Origin: Microbulbifer bruguierae
GTDB lineage: Bacteria > Pseudomonadota > Gammaproteobacteria > Pseudomonadales > Cellvibrionaceae
Assembly (NCBI RefSeq): GCF_029869925.1
Contig: NZ_CP118605.1
Location: 3,190,001-3,254,000 of the forward strand
DNA length: 64,000 bases
Direction of reading: 5' to 3'
Below are positions 17,858-27,578 of the stretch, piece by piece. Position 1 is the stretch's first letter, and each line of letters opens with the position of its first letter. The position numbers and the translations under genes are program-made. Under the pieces are notes generated by a model. It did no database searches and was not told where the DNA came from. It saw only the letters and a program-made list of their open reading frames with translations.

Positions 17858-20635
17858 ATGAGCAATTACAGAATAAAACCGCTTGTTCTGGCCATGGCAT
17901 TTGCGTCCCCCGCATTTGCCCAAGAAGTTACACAGAAAGTTGTGCAGGAAGCGGAGCAGGGGGAAGGTCAGGCGCTGGAAGAGATCGAGGTTACCGGTAG
18001 TTACCGTGCCAGTCTGGCGCGTGCGCTGGATCAAAAGCGCGATGCGGTAAATAACATTGAAAGCATCATGGCGGAAGATATCGGCAAGATGCCCGACCTG
18101 AACCTGGCCGAATCCCTGCAGCGGGTATCCGGTGTGGCGATTACCCGTGAAGGCGGCGAGGGCCGTCAGATTTCGGTGCGTGGCCTTGGGCCCGACTTCA
18201 CTCGCACCACACTGAACGGCATGGAAGTGCCCGCAAGTGGCGGTGGTCTGGACTCCTCCGGCGGCATCAACCGCGGCCGTGCGGTGGACTTCAATATTTT
18301 CGCTTCCGAGCTGTTCAATCGTATTGATATTCACAAAACGCCGATTGCCGCCGTTGAAGAAGGCGGCCTTGCGGGTACTGTTGAACTGCACACGGCCAAG
18401 CCTCTCGACAACCCTGGTTTTAACGCGGTTATCGGTGGTCAATTCACCGCGGACAACCTGGCAGAGGAAGCCGATCCGCGCTTTACCGCACTGATCAGCA
18501 ACAGTTTCTTCGATGATCGTCTGGGTGTGCTGTTCTCCTATGCCAAATCTGAGCGCACCGTGCGTCAGGAGGGATTTGGTTCCGTGCGCTACAGTTCTCC
18601 GGCGAATCAGGGTGAGACCTGGGCGGCGGGTAGTGATCCGGTCATCAATGGTCAGCTGGCGGAAGGTTATAGCGTCAACGATCTGTTCACCCCGCGCCTG
18701 CCGCGCATGGACTACTTCAGCAATACCGTAGACCGCACCGGTTTGACCCTGGGTGTGCAGTTCCAGCCGAATGACAAGCTCGATCTGGGACTGGATGTGG
18801 TGAGTTCCAACCTGAAGAACGACCGTATTTCCTACAACTACGCGGCGCAGTTCCGCAGTGAGTGGGACACCATCACGCCCACGGAAATTACCCTGGACCC
18901 GAGTGGCCGCTACATCGTTGCCGGTTCCTTTGAAAATGTTCGCCCCCGTTCCGAAAGTCGCGCGCAGTATTCAGAGACTGAATTTCTGCAGACGGTGTTT
19001 AACGGTACCTATGTCTTTACCGACAATGTCCGCCTGAAAGGCCTGATCGGCCGCGCCAGTGCCAAGCACGACGAAGAACAGTACCGCTTCAATATCGATG
19101 GCCCCGTCGGCGGTGCGGATTTCTCCTTCGACATGAGCGGAAATTCCAACGTCGCAGCGATGGAGTACGGATTTGATATTCTCGATCCCTCCTCTTACAC
19201 CATCGGTGGTGGCCTCACTATCCGCAAGGATGTGGTCGAGCGCACCAACGACACCTTCCGTCTGGATCTGGAAATCGATGGTGACGTGTTTGATACCCGA
19301 TTCGGTTTGATCGGCAATACCCGCGAAGTGGATTCCCTGAATTACGATCCGGTGGGACTGGCGAGCGTGCCAACCAATACATCGCTGAGTGAATATCCGG
19401 GGATGGCGGTAACCTTCGGGTCGCAGGTGCGCGGTGGCTTTGCTTCGGCGTTGAGTACCCCGTCGGGCTTCCCCAACAACTGGATGGTGGAAGATTTTGA
19501 TGTGGCCATCGGCGTGTACAACGCTGGCCAGTTTGAAGCGGACCTCGACGACACCCTGTCCTGGAATGTGGAAGAGAAAACCCTGGGGGCCTATGGCCAG
19601 ATTGATTACACGACGGAACTGGCTGGCAAGCCATTGTTGATGAATGCCGGCCTGCGCGTTGTGGAAACCGACACCCGTGCTTCCGCGCATACCGCGATCA
19701 ACGGTTCACCGGTGCCGATCTCAGCCAAGGGTAATTACCTCGATACGTTGCCTTCGGTGAACTTTGTGTGGGAACTGCAGGAAGATTTGCTGCTGCGCCT
19801 GAATCTCGCCAGAAACATCACCCGTCCGAGCCTGGGAAGTTTGGTGCCAGCGATTACATCGATCACCCCGGTCAACGGAAATATCAGCACCGGTAATCCG
19901 GACCTCGAAGCCGTGCGTGCGGATTCCGTCGACCTGAGTGCGGAATGGTACTTTACCGAAGATGCGGCTCTGGCACTGACGGTATTCCAAAAAGACATCG
20001 AAGGTTTTATCGCCGGCCAGACCGTCAACGGCACCCTCAACCCCGGTGTTGCCGCAGCGGTTGCACTGCGTCCGGAATACGATCCTTCCAGCGCCCTGTA
20101 CGATCCTAATGTGACACAGCCCGATGGCGTGTGGAACTCTACCCGTCCTGAAAACTCCCAGGATGCGGAGCTGACCGGCTACGAAATTGCCTATCAGCAA
20201 CCGTTTACCTTCCTGCCGGGCTTCTGGAGCAACTTCGGTGTCACCGCCAACTACACCTATGTGGATTCCGAAGCCCTGTTTGGCGATGTAAAGAGCAGCC
20301 TGCCGGGTCTGTCCGAGTCCAGCTACAACCTGAGCACCTACTACGAAACGGACCTGTGGGGGGCGCGCCTGTCCTGGAACCACCGCGATGATTACATCAC
20401 CTCGGTAACCGGTTCTAACGGCAACGCAAGGGAGTACAACACTGGCCCGACCCGCCTGGATATGGCCGCGTTCTATAACGTCACCGACAACGTTACTGTT
20501 CGTCTGGAAGCCATCAACCTCACCGAAGAGGTGGAGCGCAACTACACCAGCGGTGCGGATGGCGATCTGAACCTGGTGCGTGAATACAACTCCACCGGAC
20601 GTGAGGTGTATCTGGGGGTCAGGGCGAGTTTCTAA
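17858..20635 (+). CDS. TonB-dependent receptor
   Basis: A 925-residue outer-membrane receptor. The signal peptide ends at about residue 21 (AFA|QE). The plug starts at EEIEVTGSYRASLARAL and contains LNLAESLQRVSGVAI and SVRGLGPDFTRTTLNG. The C-terminus ends in Phe (GVRASF). A GGAGA site lies 7 bp before the ATG. It is related in its plug region to the receptor at 10158 (shared TGSY.(A)SLA.ALD.KRDA). It lacks the FadR-type operator that marks the other receptor genes, so it may respond to another signal. Its position after kduD suggests pectin oligomers; the substrate is not proven. Confidence 0.87.
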   Translation: MSNYRIKPLVLAMAFASPAFAQEVTQKVVQEAEQGEGQALEEIEVTGSYRASLARALDQKRDAVNNIESIMAEDIGKMPDLNLAESLQRVSGVAITREGGEGRQISVRGLGPDFTRTTLNGMEVPASGGGLDSSGGINRGRAVDFNIFASELFNRIDIHKTPIAAVEEGGLAGTVELHTAKPLDNPGFNAVIGGQFTADNLAEEADPRFTALISNSFFDDRLGVLFSYAKSERTVRQEGFGSVRYSSPANQGETWAAGSDPVINGQLAEGYSVNDLFTPRLPRMDYFSNTVDRTGLTLGVQFQPNDKLDLGLDVVSSNLKNDRISYNYAAQFRSEWDTITPTEITLDPSGRYIVAGSFENVRPRSESRAQYSETEFLQTVFNGTYVFTDNVRLKGLIGRASAKHDEEQYRFNIDGPVGGADFSFDMSGNSNVAAMEYGFDILDPSSYTIGGGLTIRKDVVERTNDTFRLDLEIDGDVFDTRFGLIGNTREVDSLNYDPVGLASVPTNTSLSEYPGMAVTFGSQVRGGFASALSTPSGFPNNWMVEDFDVAIGVYNAGQFEADLDDTLSWNVEEKTLGAYGQIDYTTELAGKPLLMNAGLRVVETDTRASAHTAINGSPVPISAKGNYLDTLPSVNFVWELQEDLLLRLNLARNITRPSLGSLVPAITSITPVNGNISTGNPDLEAVRADSVDLSAEWYFTEDAALALTVFQKDIEGFIAGQTVNGTLNPGVAAAVALRPEYDPSSALYDPNVTQPDGVWNSTRPENSQDAELTGYEIAYQQPFTFLPGFWSNFGVTANYTYVDSEALFGDVKSSLPGLSESSYNLSTYYETDLWGARLSWNHRDDYITSVTGSNGNAREYNTGPTRLDMAAFYNVTDNVTVRLEAINLTEEVERNYTSGADGDLNLVREYNSTGREVYLGVRASF

Positions 20636-21223
20636 GCTCGGGCCAGCCACTCCCCGCTAAGGGCGTGTGTGAAATGAACGGGTGGGCGGAGTTGGCAGTG
20701 ATTGCTTTCCGCTCACCCATATCAACGCACATCGTGTTCTGCCGCCGGTGTGGTGTGCGGCGGTGGAACAGATGTTTCGGTGACGTTTTCCGAGAATGAG
20801 GCGACACCGGATACTGTTGTTTGTCATTCTCATATCCGCTTATATTTTGCCGGGGTTCCGCCCGGTTTTTGGGGGAGAGGTATTCCCCCATCCTTTCTCT
20901 GCCAATGGCCACTGATCATTGCTGAATTCCCCCGGTTTTCCCCGGTGGGCGTTTGTCCCGTCGAACCCCACGATTTTTCCCGTATTCCCAAGGTGCTGGC
21001 ACCTGATTACTGAAAATTTCAGAAACTTGCCTTGTTGAATAAGCGGCGCTTTCTAGACTGTAAATATGCGGTCGGCAATGGCGCTGGACTGTTCCCTTAT
21101 GCCTGTGTGTGGACACGCGCCCCCGGTGTCGCCGAAGACGTGCTGTGACTGGCGGGTGTTTTATGTCCGGAGCAGCAATAGGCGCATCGGGCAATTCTAT
21201 TGGCAGTGTGCGGAGAGGTTCCC
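20636..21223. other. 588-bp intergenic region between the second TBDR and napE
   Basis: No convincing gene. It contains a short hairpin with a T-run (stem CCGGG/CCCGG, 20850-20870) that may end the TBDR transcript, and a GC hairpin at 20742-20763. The nap promoter must lie in its right half. I could not identify a clear FNR or NarP site by eye. Confidence 0.5.
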
Positions 21224-21397
21224 TTGACAGAGCAGCGGCCCGTGGCCACTTCAGAACAGCGGCGGCGTGAACGGCGCCTGGTGCTGTTTATCCTCATTTT
21301 CCTGTTTCCCATTCTTGCCGTCGCCATCGTCGGCGGCTACGGCTTTCTTGTGTGGATATTGCAGATGATTTTCGGTCCGCCGGGGCCTCCGGCCTGA
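21224..21397 (+). CDS. napE: NapE, small membrane protein of periplasmic nitrate reductase
   Basis: A 57-residue protein with a charged N-terminus (RRRERR) and one transmembrane helix (about residues 21-48), ending GPPGPPA. This is the typical NapE pattern, and it is first in a nap operon. The TTG start is chosen because GGAGAGG lies 5 bp before it. NapE is a membrane protein of uncertain role found in many nap operons. Confidence 0.85.
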   Translation: MTEQRPVATSEQRRRERRLVLFILIFLFPILAVAIVGGYGFLVWILQMIFGPPGPPA

Positions 21398-21456
21398 ATC
21401 GCCTGAATAGGATACCCAAAACCGCCGTAATCGCGGCCGTGTAGCGGAGAGTAATT

Positions 21457-21473
21457 CCGGCGTAGCGCCGGAT
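21457..21473 (+). repeat. Short hairpin between napE and napD
   Basis: TCCGGCG/CGCCGGA stem with a TAG loop and no T-run. It may protect or process the nap mRNA. Confidence 0.35.
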
Positions 21474-21491
21474 GTCTAGAGTGAATGGACT

Positions 21492-21857
21492 ATGCCGGAG
21501 ATGAATCCAGAAAATCGCGTCGCTGCCGAACAGGGCGCGTTGCATATTGTGAGCCTGATTGTGCATGCCCGATCGCCGCAGGTTTCCACTCTCAGTCAAT
21601 GGATCGATACCCGATCTGATCTGGAGATACACCTCGGCAATGAAGAGGGCAAGCTGGTGGTGGTACTGGAGACACCGGATCTCGGCCAGATCAATGAAAT
21701 CATCGAAACCATCAAGGATCAGCCGGGCGTACTCAACGTTGTGATGGTGTATCACGAAGAGATTGCCCTGTCCGATGTTGACGATGTTCTGGTGGAGAAA
21801 GTTGCCGGTTCTGAAACTGATACTGAGCAGCCGGTAAAAATTGTGGGAGAACTGTGA
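21492..21857 (+). CDS. napD: NapD, NapA maturation chaperone
   Basis: Cytoplasmic chaperone that binds the NapA Tat signal and delays export until the cofactor is inserted. The product has 121 residues with the NapD ferredoxin-like fold pattern [12 protein letters not shown]... LVVVLET... [14 protein letters not shown]. Its stop is one base from the napA start, indicating translational coupling. Confidence 0.92.
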   Translation: MPEMNPENRVAAEQGALHIVSLIVHARSPQVSTLSQWIDTRSDLEIHLGNEEGKLVVVLETPDLGQINEIIETIKDQPGVLNVVMVYHEEIALSDVDDVLVEKVAGSETDTEQPVKIVGEL

Positions 21858-21858
21858 C

Positions 21859-24357
21859 ATGGCGATCACCCGACGCGAATTTACCAAAGCCAGCGCGGTT
21901 GTGGCGGCGGCCGCCGCCGCTGGCCTGGCCGTGCCAGCCAAAACCCAGAACCTTGTGAGCCAGGGGGACGCCAACGAACTCAACTGGAACAAGGCAGCAT
22001 GTCGCTTTTGCGGAACCGGCTGCAGTGTGATGGTGGGCACGAAAGACAATCGCGTGGTCGCAACTCACGGTGATATCAAGGCGGAAGTAAATCGCGGCCT
22101 TAACTGTGTAAAGGGCTATTTTCTGTCGAAAATCATGTATGGCAGTGATCGCCTGATGAAGCCGCTGCTGCGGATGAAGGATGGCAAGTACGATAAAAAT
22201 GGGGATTTTTCCGAAGTGTCCTGGGATCAGGCTTTCGACGTGATGGAGCAGAAATTCAAGGAGGCGCTGAAAAATCACGGCCCTGAATCCGTGGGTATGT
22301 TTGGCTCTGGACAGTGGACCGTATGGGAAGGCTATGCGGCGAACAAATTGATGAAGGCGGGGTTCCGCTCCAACAATATCGACCCCAACGCGCGCCACTG
22401 TATGGCATCAGCGGTCATGGGGTTTATGCGCACCTTCGGCATCGATGAGCCTATGGGTTGCTACGACGATTTTGAAAATGCCGACGCCTTCGTGCTGTGG
22501 GGCTCAAACATGGCGGAGATGCACCCGATTCTGTGGTCGCGGGTGACGGATCGCCGGCTGTCCCATCCGGGATGCAAAGTCGCGGTGCTATCGACGTTCG
22601 AGCATCGCAGCTTCGAGCTGGCCGATATCCCGATTGTGTTTTCTCCCCATGCAGATCTTTTCATTCTGAACTTTATCGCCAACTACATTATTCAGAACGG
22701 CAAGGTGAATGAGGACTTTGTAAAAAAACATACGCGTTTTGTGCGTGGACAAACGAATATTGGTTACGGTCTGAGGGACGAAGACCCGCGCGAAAAAAGT
22801 GCCAGTGGGCGCGACAAAGCGAATACCTGGGAGGACATGTCCTTTAAGGAATATGCAGAATTCCTCAAGCCTTACACCCTGGAGCGCGCGGCGGAGGAAA
22901 GCGGAGTGCCCAAGGAGCGCCTCACCGCACTGGCCGAGCTGTACGCAGACCCCAACATCAAGGTGATGTCACTCTGGACCATGGGCTTCAACCAGCACAC
23001 ACGGGGTGTGTGGGCCAACAACATGGTCTACAACATCCACCTGCTCACCGGGAAAATTTCCAGCCCGGGTAACAGTCCCTTTTCCCTTACCGGGCAACCG
23101 TCGGCGTGCGGCACCGCGCGGGAGGTGGGCACCTTCTCTCATCGCCTGCCGGCAGATCTGGTGGTGATGAATCCCAAACACCGCGCCACCGCGGAAAAAA
23201 TCTGGCGCATACCCAAGGGCACCATTCAGGAAAAGCCCGGGTTTCACGCGGTGGAGCAAAGTCGCGCATTGAAGGATGGAAAATTGCGGGTCTACTGGAC
23301 CCAGGCCTCCAACAACGCCCAGGCGGGCCCTAACCTGATGCAGGAACTGCTGCCCGGCTGGCGCAACCCGGATACCTTTGTGGTGGTGTCCGATGTGTAT
23401 CCCACCACCTCGGCGCAGGCGGCGGATCTGATTCTTCCTACCGCCATGTGGGTGGAAAAAGAGGGGGCCTACGGCAATGCGGAGCGACGCACCCAGCTGT
23501 GGCATCAACTGGTGAAAGCCCCGGGGGAAAGCAAATCGGACCTGTGGCAACTGGTGGAGTTTTCCAAACGCTTCAAGACCGACGAGGTCTGGCCGGAGAA
23601 ATTACTGACGCGGGGCTACAAAGGCAAAACCCTGTACGAAGTGCTGTTCGCGAATGGCCACGCTAACCGTTTCCCCAATTCCGACCGGGATGGGGCCTAC
23701 GCCAATGACGAGGCCGATGACTTCGGGTTCTATATCCAGAAAGGACTGTTCGAGGAGTACGCGGAATTCGGCCGCGGTCATGGCCACGACCTGGCCCCCT
23801 TCGATCGCTATCACGAAGAGCGCGGTCTGCGCTGGCCGGTGGTCAATGGTCAGGAGACTCGGTGGCGCTTCCGCGAGGGTTACGACCCCTATGTCAAAAA
23901 AGGCGCGGGCGTGCAGTTTTATGGCAACGAGGATGGACGCGCGCGAATTTTCGCCCTGCCCTATGAGCCGCCGGCAGAGTCCCCGGACAAGGAGTACCCC
24001 TTCTGGCTGTGTACCGGCCGCGTGCTGGAGCACTGGCACACCGGTTCCATGACCCAGCGGGTGCCGGAGCTGTTCAGTGCCGTGCCCTACGGGCTGATTT
24101 ACATGCACCCGGATGACGCCCAGGCCCAGGGGTTCCGCCGCGGCAGTGAAATCAAGGTAATCAGTCGCCGCGGTGAAATGATCGGGCGAGTGGAAACCCG
24201 CGGCCGTGCGCGACCGCCCAAGGGGCTTGTATATGTTCCCTTCTTTGATGCCCAGCGCCTGATCAACAAGGTGACCCTGGACGCGACCGACCCCATTTCC
24301 AAGCAGACCGACTTTAAAAAATGCGCGGTGAAGCTGGAACTGGTATCCCTGGCCTGA
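21859..24357 (+). CDS. napA: NapA, catalytic subunit of periplasmic nitrate reductase
   Basis: Reduces nitrate to nitrite in the periplasm with a Mo-bis-MGD cofactor and one [4Fe-4S] cluster. The 832-residue protein has a Tat signal ([12 protein letters not shown]), the cluster cysteines Cys48, 51, 55 and 83, and the likely molybdenum ligand Cys181 in ARHCMAS. The Cys spacing and length are those of functional NapA. The start MAITRREF directly follows napD; an in-frame ATG 18 bp upstream lies inside napD and is less likely. Confidence 0.95.
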   Translation: MAITRREFTKASAVVAAAAAAGLAVPAKTQNLVSQGDANELNWNKAACRFCGTGCSVMVGTKDNRVVATHGDIKAEVNRGLNCVKGYFLSKIMYGSDRLMKPLLRMKDGKYDKNGDFSEVSWDQAFDVMEQKFKEALKNHGPESVGMFGSGQWTVWEGYAANKLMKAGFRSNNIDPNARHCMASAVMGFMRTFGIDEPMGCYDDFENADAFVLWGSNMAEMHPILWSRVTDRRLSHPGCKVAVLSTFEHRSFELADIPIVFSPHADLFILNFIANYIIQNGKVNEDFVKKHTRFVRGQTNIGYGLRDEDPREKSASGRDKANTWEDMSFKEYAEFLKPYTLERAAEESGVPKERLTALAELYADPNIKVMSLWTMGFNQHTRGVWANNMVYNIHLLTGKISSPGNSPFSLTGQPSACGTAREVGTFSHRLPADLVVMNPKHRATAEKIWRIPKGTIQEKPGFHAVEQSRALKDGKLRVYWTQASNNAQAGPNLMQELLPGWRNPDTFVVVSDVYPTTSAQAADLILPTAMWVEKEGAYGNAERRTQLWHQLVKAPGESKSDLWQLVEFSKRFKTDEVWPEKLLTRGYKGKTLYEVLFANGHANRFPNSDRDGAYANDEADDFGFYIQKGLFEEYAEFGRGHGHDLAPFDRYHEERGLRWPVVNGQETRWRFREGYDPYVKKGAGVQFYGNEDGRARIFALPYEPPAESPDKEYPFWLCTGRVLEHWHTGSMTQRVPELFSAVPYGLIYMHPDDAQAQGFRRGSEIKVISRRGEMIGRVETRGRARPPKGLVYVPFFDAQRLINKVTLDATDPISKQTDFKKCAVKLELVSLA

Positions 24358-24366
24358 CGGGAGGCG

Positions 24367-24858
24367 ATGATGAACGGAAAGCAGGTTTTCTCAATCGCTG
24401 GGGCACTCATCGTACTGGTGTGTGGTCTGGTAGCCGTTGCGCAACAATTCCCGAATACCCCCGGGCCAAACGGCATCCGCAAGGGGGGTACCCTGTTTGA
24501 AGAACTGAAAGCGCCACAACTGGCGGATCCGGTCAATGCAACGGGCAAGCGCGTGCGCGCTTATCCCGAGCAGCCGCCAACGATTCCACACACCATTCGC
24601 GATTATCAGATTGATAAAAACAACAACCGCTGTCTCGAGTGTCACCACCGTATCCAGACCGCTGTCAGCGGTGCGCCGATGATCAGTATCACGCACTTTA
24701 TGGATCGGGATTTTCAAGTGCTGGCAGACGTAGCGCCGCGGCGATATTTCTGCCTGCAGTGCCATGTACCGCAGACCAATGCAAAGTCCGCGGTGGGCAA
24801 TACGTTCAAGGATGTGGATATTTTGCTGCGCAACCAGAAGCAGCAATCTGCCCAATAA
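24367..24858 (+). CDS. napB: NapB, dihaem cytochrome c subunit
   Basis: Periplasmic electron-transfer subunit that passes electrons to NapA. The 163-residue protein has an N-terminal signal/anchor helix and two haem c sites (CLECH and CLQCH). The axial His residues expected for NapB are also present ([15 protein letters not shown]). GGGAGG lies just before tandem ATG codons at 24367 and 24370. Confidence 0.93.
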   Translation: MMNGKQVFSIAGALIVLVCGLVAVAQQFPNTPGPNGIRKGGTLFEELKAPQLADPVNATGKRVRAYPEQPPTIPHTIRDYQIDKNNNRCLECHHRIQTAVSGAPMISITHFMDRDFQVLADVAPRRYFCLQCHVPQTNAKSAVGNTFKDVDILLRNQKQQSAQ

Positions 24859-24892
24859 GTTATGCCTAAAAATTCGATCCGGGACCTTAGCG

Positions 24893-25573
24893 ATGATTGA
24901 CTGGATTAAAGGTTACTGGCACACACTCAGTCATCCGGCCACTGCATTCAGTCTCGGATTCCTGCTGCTGAGTGGCTTTATTGCCGGGATTATTTTCTGG
25001 GGTGGTTTCAACACCGCGCTGGAAACCACCAATACGGAAAAATTCTGTATCAGTTGCCACGAAATGAAGGATAACGTCTATCAGGAATTGAAAGGCACCA
25101 TTCACTGGACCAACCGCTCCGGGGTGCGCGCCACCTGCCCGGACTGCCACGTTCCCCACGAGTGGACCCATAAAATTGCGCGCAAAATGCAGGCCTCGAA
25201 AGAGGTTTGGGGAAAAATATTCGGCACCATCAACACTCGGGATAAATTCCTCGACAAGCGCCTTGAACTGGCGCGCCACGAATGGGCGCGGCTCAAGGCC
25301 AATGACTCGCTGGAGTGTCGCAACTGTCACGACTTTGAATTCATGGACTTCAGTGTACAGAGCCCGCGTGCGCGCAAACTGCACTCCACCCAGCTAGCCA
25401 CCGGCAATGCTACCTGCATTGACTGCCACCGCGGTATCGCCCACCACCTGCCGAATATGGCCGATGAAGACGCGTGGGGGCCGGATAATCCGGCGGATGA
25501 TGCCAGTCGCTTTGGCGATGAAAATCCTTTGAAACTGAAAGACGAGGACGCGCCCAAGCCGCAGGGAAATTAA
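24893..25573 (+). CDS. napC: NapC, tetrahaem quinol dehydrogenase
   Basis: Inner-membrane cytochrome of the NapC/NirT family that oxidises quinol and reduces NapB. The 226-residue protein has one N-terminal transmembrane helix (about residues 17-38) and four CXXCH sites: CISCH, CPDCH, CRNCH and CIDCH. The tail is acidic. The start is the ATG beginning [10 protein letters not shown]. It is the last gene of the napEDABC cluster; napF, napG and napH are absent. Confidence 0.93.
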   Translation: MIDWIKGYWHTLSHPATAFSLGFLLLSGFIAGIIFWGGFNTALETTNTEKFCISCHEMKDNVYQELKGTIHWTNRSGVRATCPDCHVPHEWTHKIARKMQASKEVWGKIFGTINTRDKFLDKRLELARHEWARLKANDSLECRNCHDFEFMDFSVQSPRARKLHSTQLATGNATCIDCHRGIAHHLPNMADEDAWGPDNPADDASRFGDENPLKLKDEDAPKPQGN

Positions 25574-25623
25574 GTTTCAAGGGTCAAAGGAACAGCGTGC
25601 GCGACGGAAAATGCGGATAAAAA

Positions 25624-25649
25624 AATCCCGCGGTAAAGACCGCGGGATT
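25624..25649 (-). terminator. Intrinsic terminator of the uxaC-uxuB transcript
   Basis: An 11-bp stem around CCCGCGG with loop AAAG. The T-run is on the minus strand (A-run at 25617-25625 on plus). A second hairpin (GCCGGCA/TGCCGGC, about 25758-25775) lies between it and the uxuB stop. Confidence 0.85.
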
Positions 25650-25800
25650 AAAGGGTTGTTTCCAAGGGAAGTCCTCAAATGAGGGATGGAAACTTGCGAG
25701 AAAAACTCTCAAAAACTAAAACAACATAAAGACAAACGATTGATCCCCTGAGGGGAAGCCGGCATCGCTGCCGGCGAGTAATCACATCGTGTAGAAATGG

Positions 25801-27309
25801 TTATTCCACACTGCTGAAGCTTTTCTGCACGCAAGCCAGAGTACCTTCCGCGTCCAGTTTATTCAGCCAGCTGACGACCGCCTGTTGCAGGGGAGCACTT
25901 TGCTGCAGGTCATCACCAAAGACCGAGGTAAATGCCAGGAACGCCGCTGCCAGTGCCTCGTTGCCCGCTTCATCACTACCTTGAGGCTTGTGCTGATCGC
26001 AAATGGCTTTCAGCTCAGCCGCCAGAGGGTCGGACACCTCAATGGCGTTACCTTTTTCATCCACTGCGGATACGTAACGAATCCAGTTTGCCAGCGCAAA
26101 GCTCAGTACTTCGATCGGACCTGCGTTGGCCAACTGGTGGCGCAGGGTGCCAAGCCAGCGCTGGGGGATTTTCTGCGAACCGTCCATGGCAATCTGCCAG
26201 GTGCGGTGGCGCAGTGCGCGGTTTTCGAAACGCTCGATCAGTTCTGCCTGATACGCCGCGATATCGAAATCCGCCGGCACATCGATAGACGTGGTGGCTT
26301 CAGACTTCATAAAGTGCAGTGCCAGCTTGTTGAACGCAGGCTCCGCCATCACATCCGCCACGGTTTCAAACCCGGCCAGGTAACCGCTGTAGGCCAGCAT
26401 GGAGTGAGAGCCGTTCAGCAGGCGCAGCTTGATCAGCTCATAGACTTCCACATCTTCAACGAAGGTCGCACCGGCCTTGTCCCACTCCGGACGCCCGCGC
26501 AGGAAGTTGTCTTCCACAACCCACTGGGAGAAGGGCTCGGCCATTACGGCAGCCTCGTCACGACAGCCAATCAGACTCTCAAGCTCATCGCGGTCCGCGT
26601 CGGTAGTGGCCGGCACAATGCGATCCACCATAGTGGCCGGAGTAGTGGTGTTCTGTGCAATCCAGCTCGCCAGACCGCTGTCTACTTGTTCCGCGTACTG
26701 TGCCAGTACCTTGCCCAGCAGCTTGCCGTTGGACGGCAGGTTATCGCAGGACAGTACGGTAAAGCCCGGCAGACCGCGCTCCTTGCGCAGTGCCAGCGCA
26801 CCGACGATATAACCCAGCGCAGACTTGGGGGTTTGCGGGTTGGCCAGATCGTGGATCACGTCCGGGTGCTGCGGGTTCAGATCGCCGCTGGCGGGATCGT
26901 GGCAGTAGCCTTTTTCGGTAATCGTCAGAGAGACAATGCGAACGCTTTCCTGAGCCAGCAGCTCCAGCAATTGTTGTGGATTTTCCGGACCTACAAGCAC
27001 GTCGCTCACGGCGCCGACGATCTGCACCTTGGTGCCAGCATTGGATTTTTCCACCACGGAGTAGAGACCGTTCTGCGGCACCAGCTGATCGCGCACACCG
27101 GCGGAGCGCAGGCTCGCACCCACAATGCCCCAATCTTTTTCACCGGCGGCGATACGGTTTTCGGTGTACCAGGCCTGGTGTGCACGGTGGAAGGCGCCGA
27201 TGCCCAGGTGCACGATGCCGGTGGTGACGTCGTTGCGGTCGTAGGCCGGCTTGATAACCTCGGCGGGGAGGTTTTCGAGAATACTGTTGTTGAGTCTTTC
27301 TTGGCTCAT
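25801..27309 (-). CDS. uxuB: D-mannonate oxidoreductase / fructuronate reductase family (possible tagaturonate reductase)
   Basis: A 502-residue NAD-dependent enzyme of the long-chain mannitol dehydrogenase family, with GIVHLGIGAFHRAHQ (nucleotide binding), TITEKGYCHDPASGDL, LSCDNLPSNG, VDRIVPATT and the catalytic KLRLLNGSHS segment. The family reduces fructuronate to mannonate (UxuB) or, in other members, tagaturonate to altronate. It sits in the uxaC transcript while uxaA is nearby and no UxaB is visible, so it may serve either branch. A paralogue with uxuA lies at 46686. It is separated from uxaC by 269 bp of repeats. Confidence 0.85.
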   Translation of the reverse strand: MSQERLNNSILENLPAEVIKPAYDRNDVTTGIVHLGIGAFHRAHQAWYTENRIAAGEKDWGIVGASLRSAGVRDQLVPQNGLYSVVEKSNAGTKVQIVGAVSDVLVGPENPQQLLELLAQESVRIVSLTITEKGYCHDPASGDLNPQHPDVIHDLANPQTPKSALGYIVGALALRKERGLPGFTVLSCDNLPSNGKLLGKVLAQYAEQVDSGLASWIAQNTTTPATMVDRIVPATTDADRDELESLIGCRDEAAVMAEPFSQWVVEDNFLRGRPEWDKAGATFVEDVEVYELIKLRLLNGSHSMLAYSGYLAGFETVADVMAEPAFNKLALHFMKSEATTSIDVPADFDIAAYQAELIERFENRALRHRTWQIAMDGSQKIPQRWLGTLRHQLANAGPIEVLSFALANWIRYVSAVDEKGNAIEVSDPLAAELKAICDQHKPQGSDEAGNEALAAAFLAFTSVFGDDLQQSAPLQQAVVSWLNKLDAEGTLACVQKSFSSVE

Positions 27310-27370
27310 AACTTTTTACTCGGTTGAGCGAACGCGTATTCGCTTACGAAGTATTGTGCTTTGAATTTAA

Positions 27371-27495
27371 GCCGGAGTGCCGGGGATCTGTTTTCAGAAG
27401 CGTCGCAAACAGGATGTTTGCGCCGCAGCGCCCAGGGATGGGTTCCCAGGGGGGCGCCCAGCTCGGTTCTGAAAATAGATCCCCGGTGCTCCGGC
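27371..27495. repeat. 125-bp imperfect palindromic element between uxuB and uxaC
   Basis: Outer arms 27371-27399 and 27467-27495 are 29 bp each and complementary at 26 positions. Inside are two smaller palindromes: GCAAACA/TGTTTGC (27406-27422) and GCGCCC/GGGCGC (about 27428-27457, with CCCAGGGATGGG-like sequence). It has no coding capacity and a cruciform-prone, MITE- or REP-like build. Confidence 0.65.
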
Positions 27496-27497
27496 GC

Positions 27498-27548
27498 CAC
27501 TGAGCTGTAACAGCGCTCAGTGGATTCGCCTGCAAGGCAGGCTCCTAC
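27498..27548. repeat. Hairpin plus single REP copy upstream of the uxaC 3' end
   Basis: CACTGAGC/GCTCAGTG stem (27498-27522) followed by one REP unit (27524-27548, ending GCTCCTAC). The REP matches those at 16528-16595 and 51760-51827. Confidence 0.65.
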
Positions 27549-27578
27549 AGAACAGGAGCTTGCCGGCAGGGTCACTAA

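Noticed and set aside
17707..18000. Overlapping 97-codon frame across the second TBDR start
   Set aside because: It runs out of frame into the receptor coding region and has no ribosome site. The receptor start is clearly supported.
20702..21013. Open frame of 103 codons between the second TBDR and napE
   Set aside because: No ribosome site, Pro/Cys-rich non-conserved composition, and it spans hairpins. It looks like non-coding DNA.
22969..23550. Antisense open frames across napA and similar long frames opposite other genes (for example 39323-40591 and 61976-63178)
   Set aside because: Each overlaps a confidently identified gene over its whole length and lacks domains or start signals.
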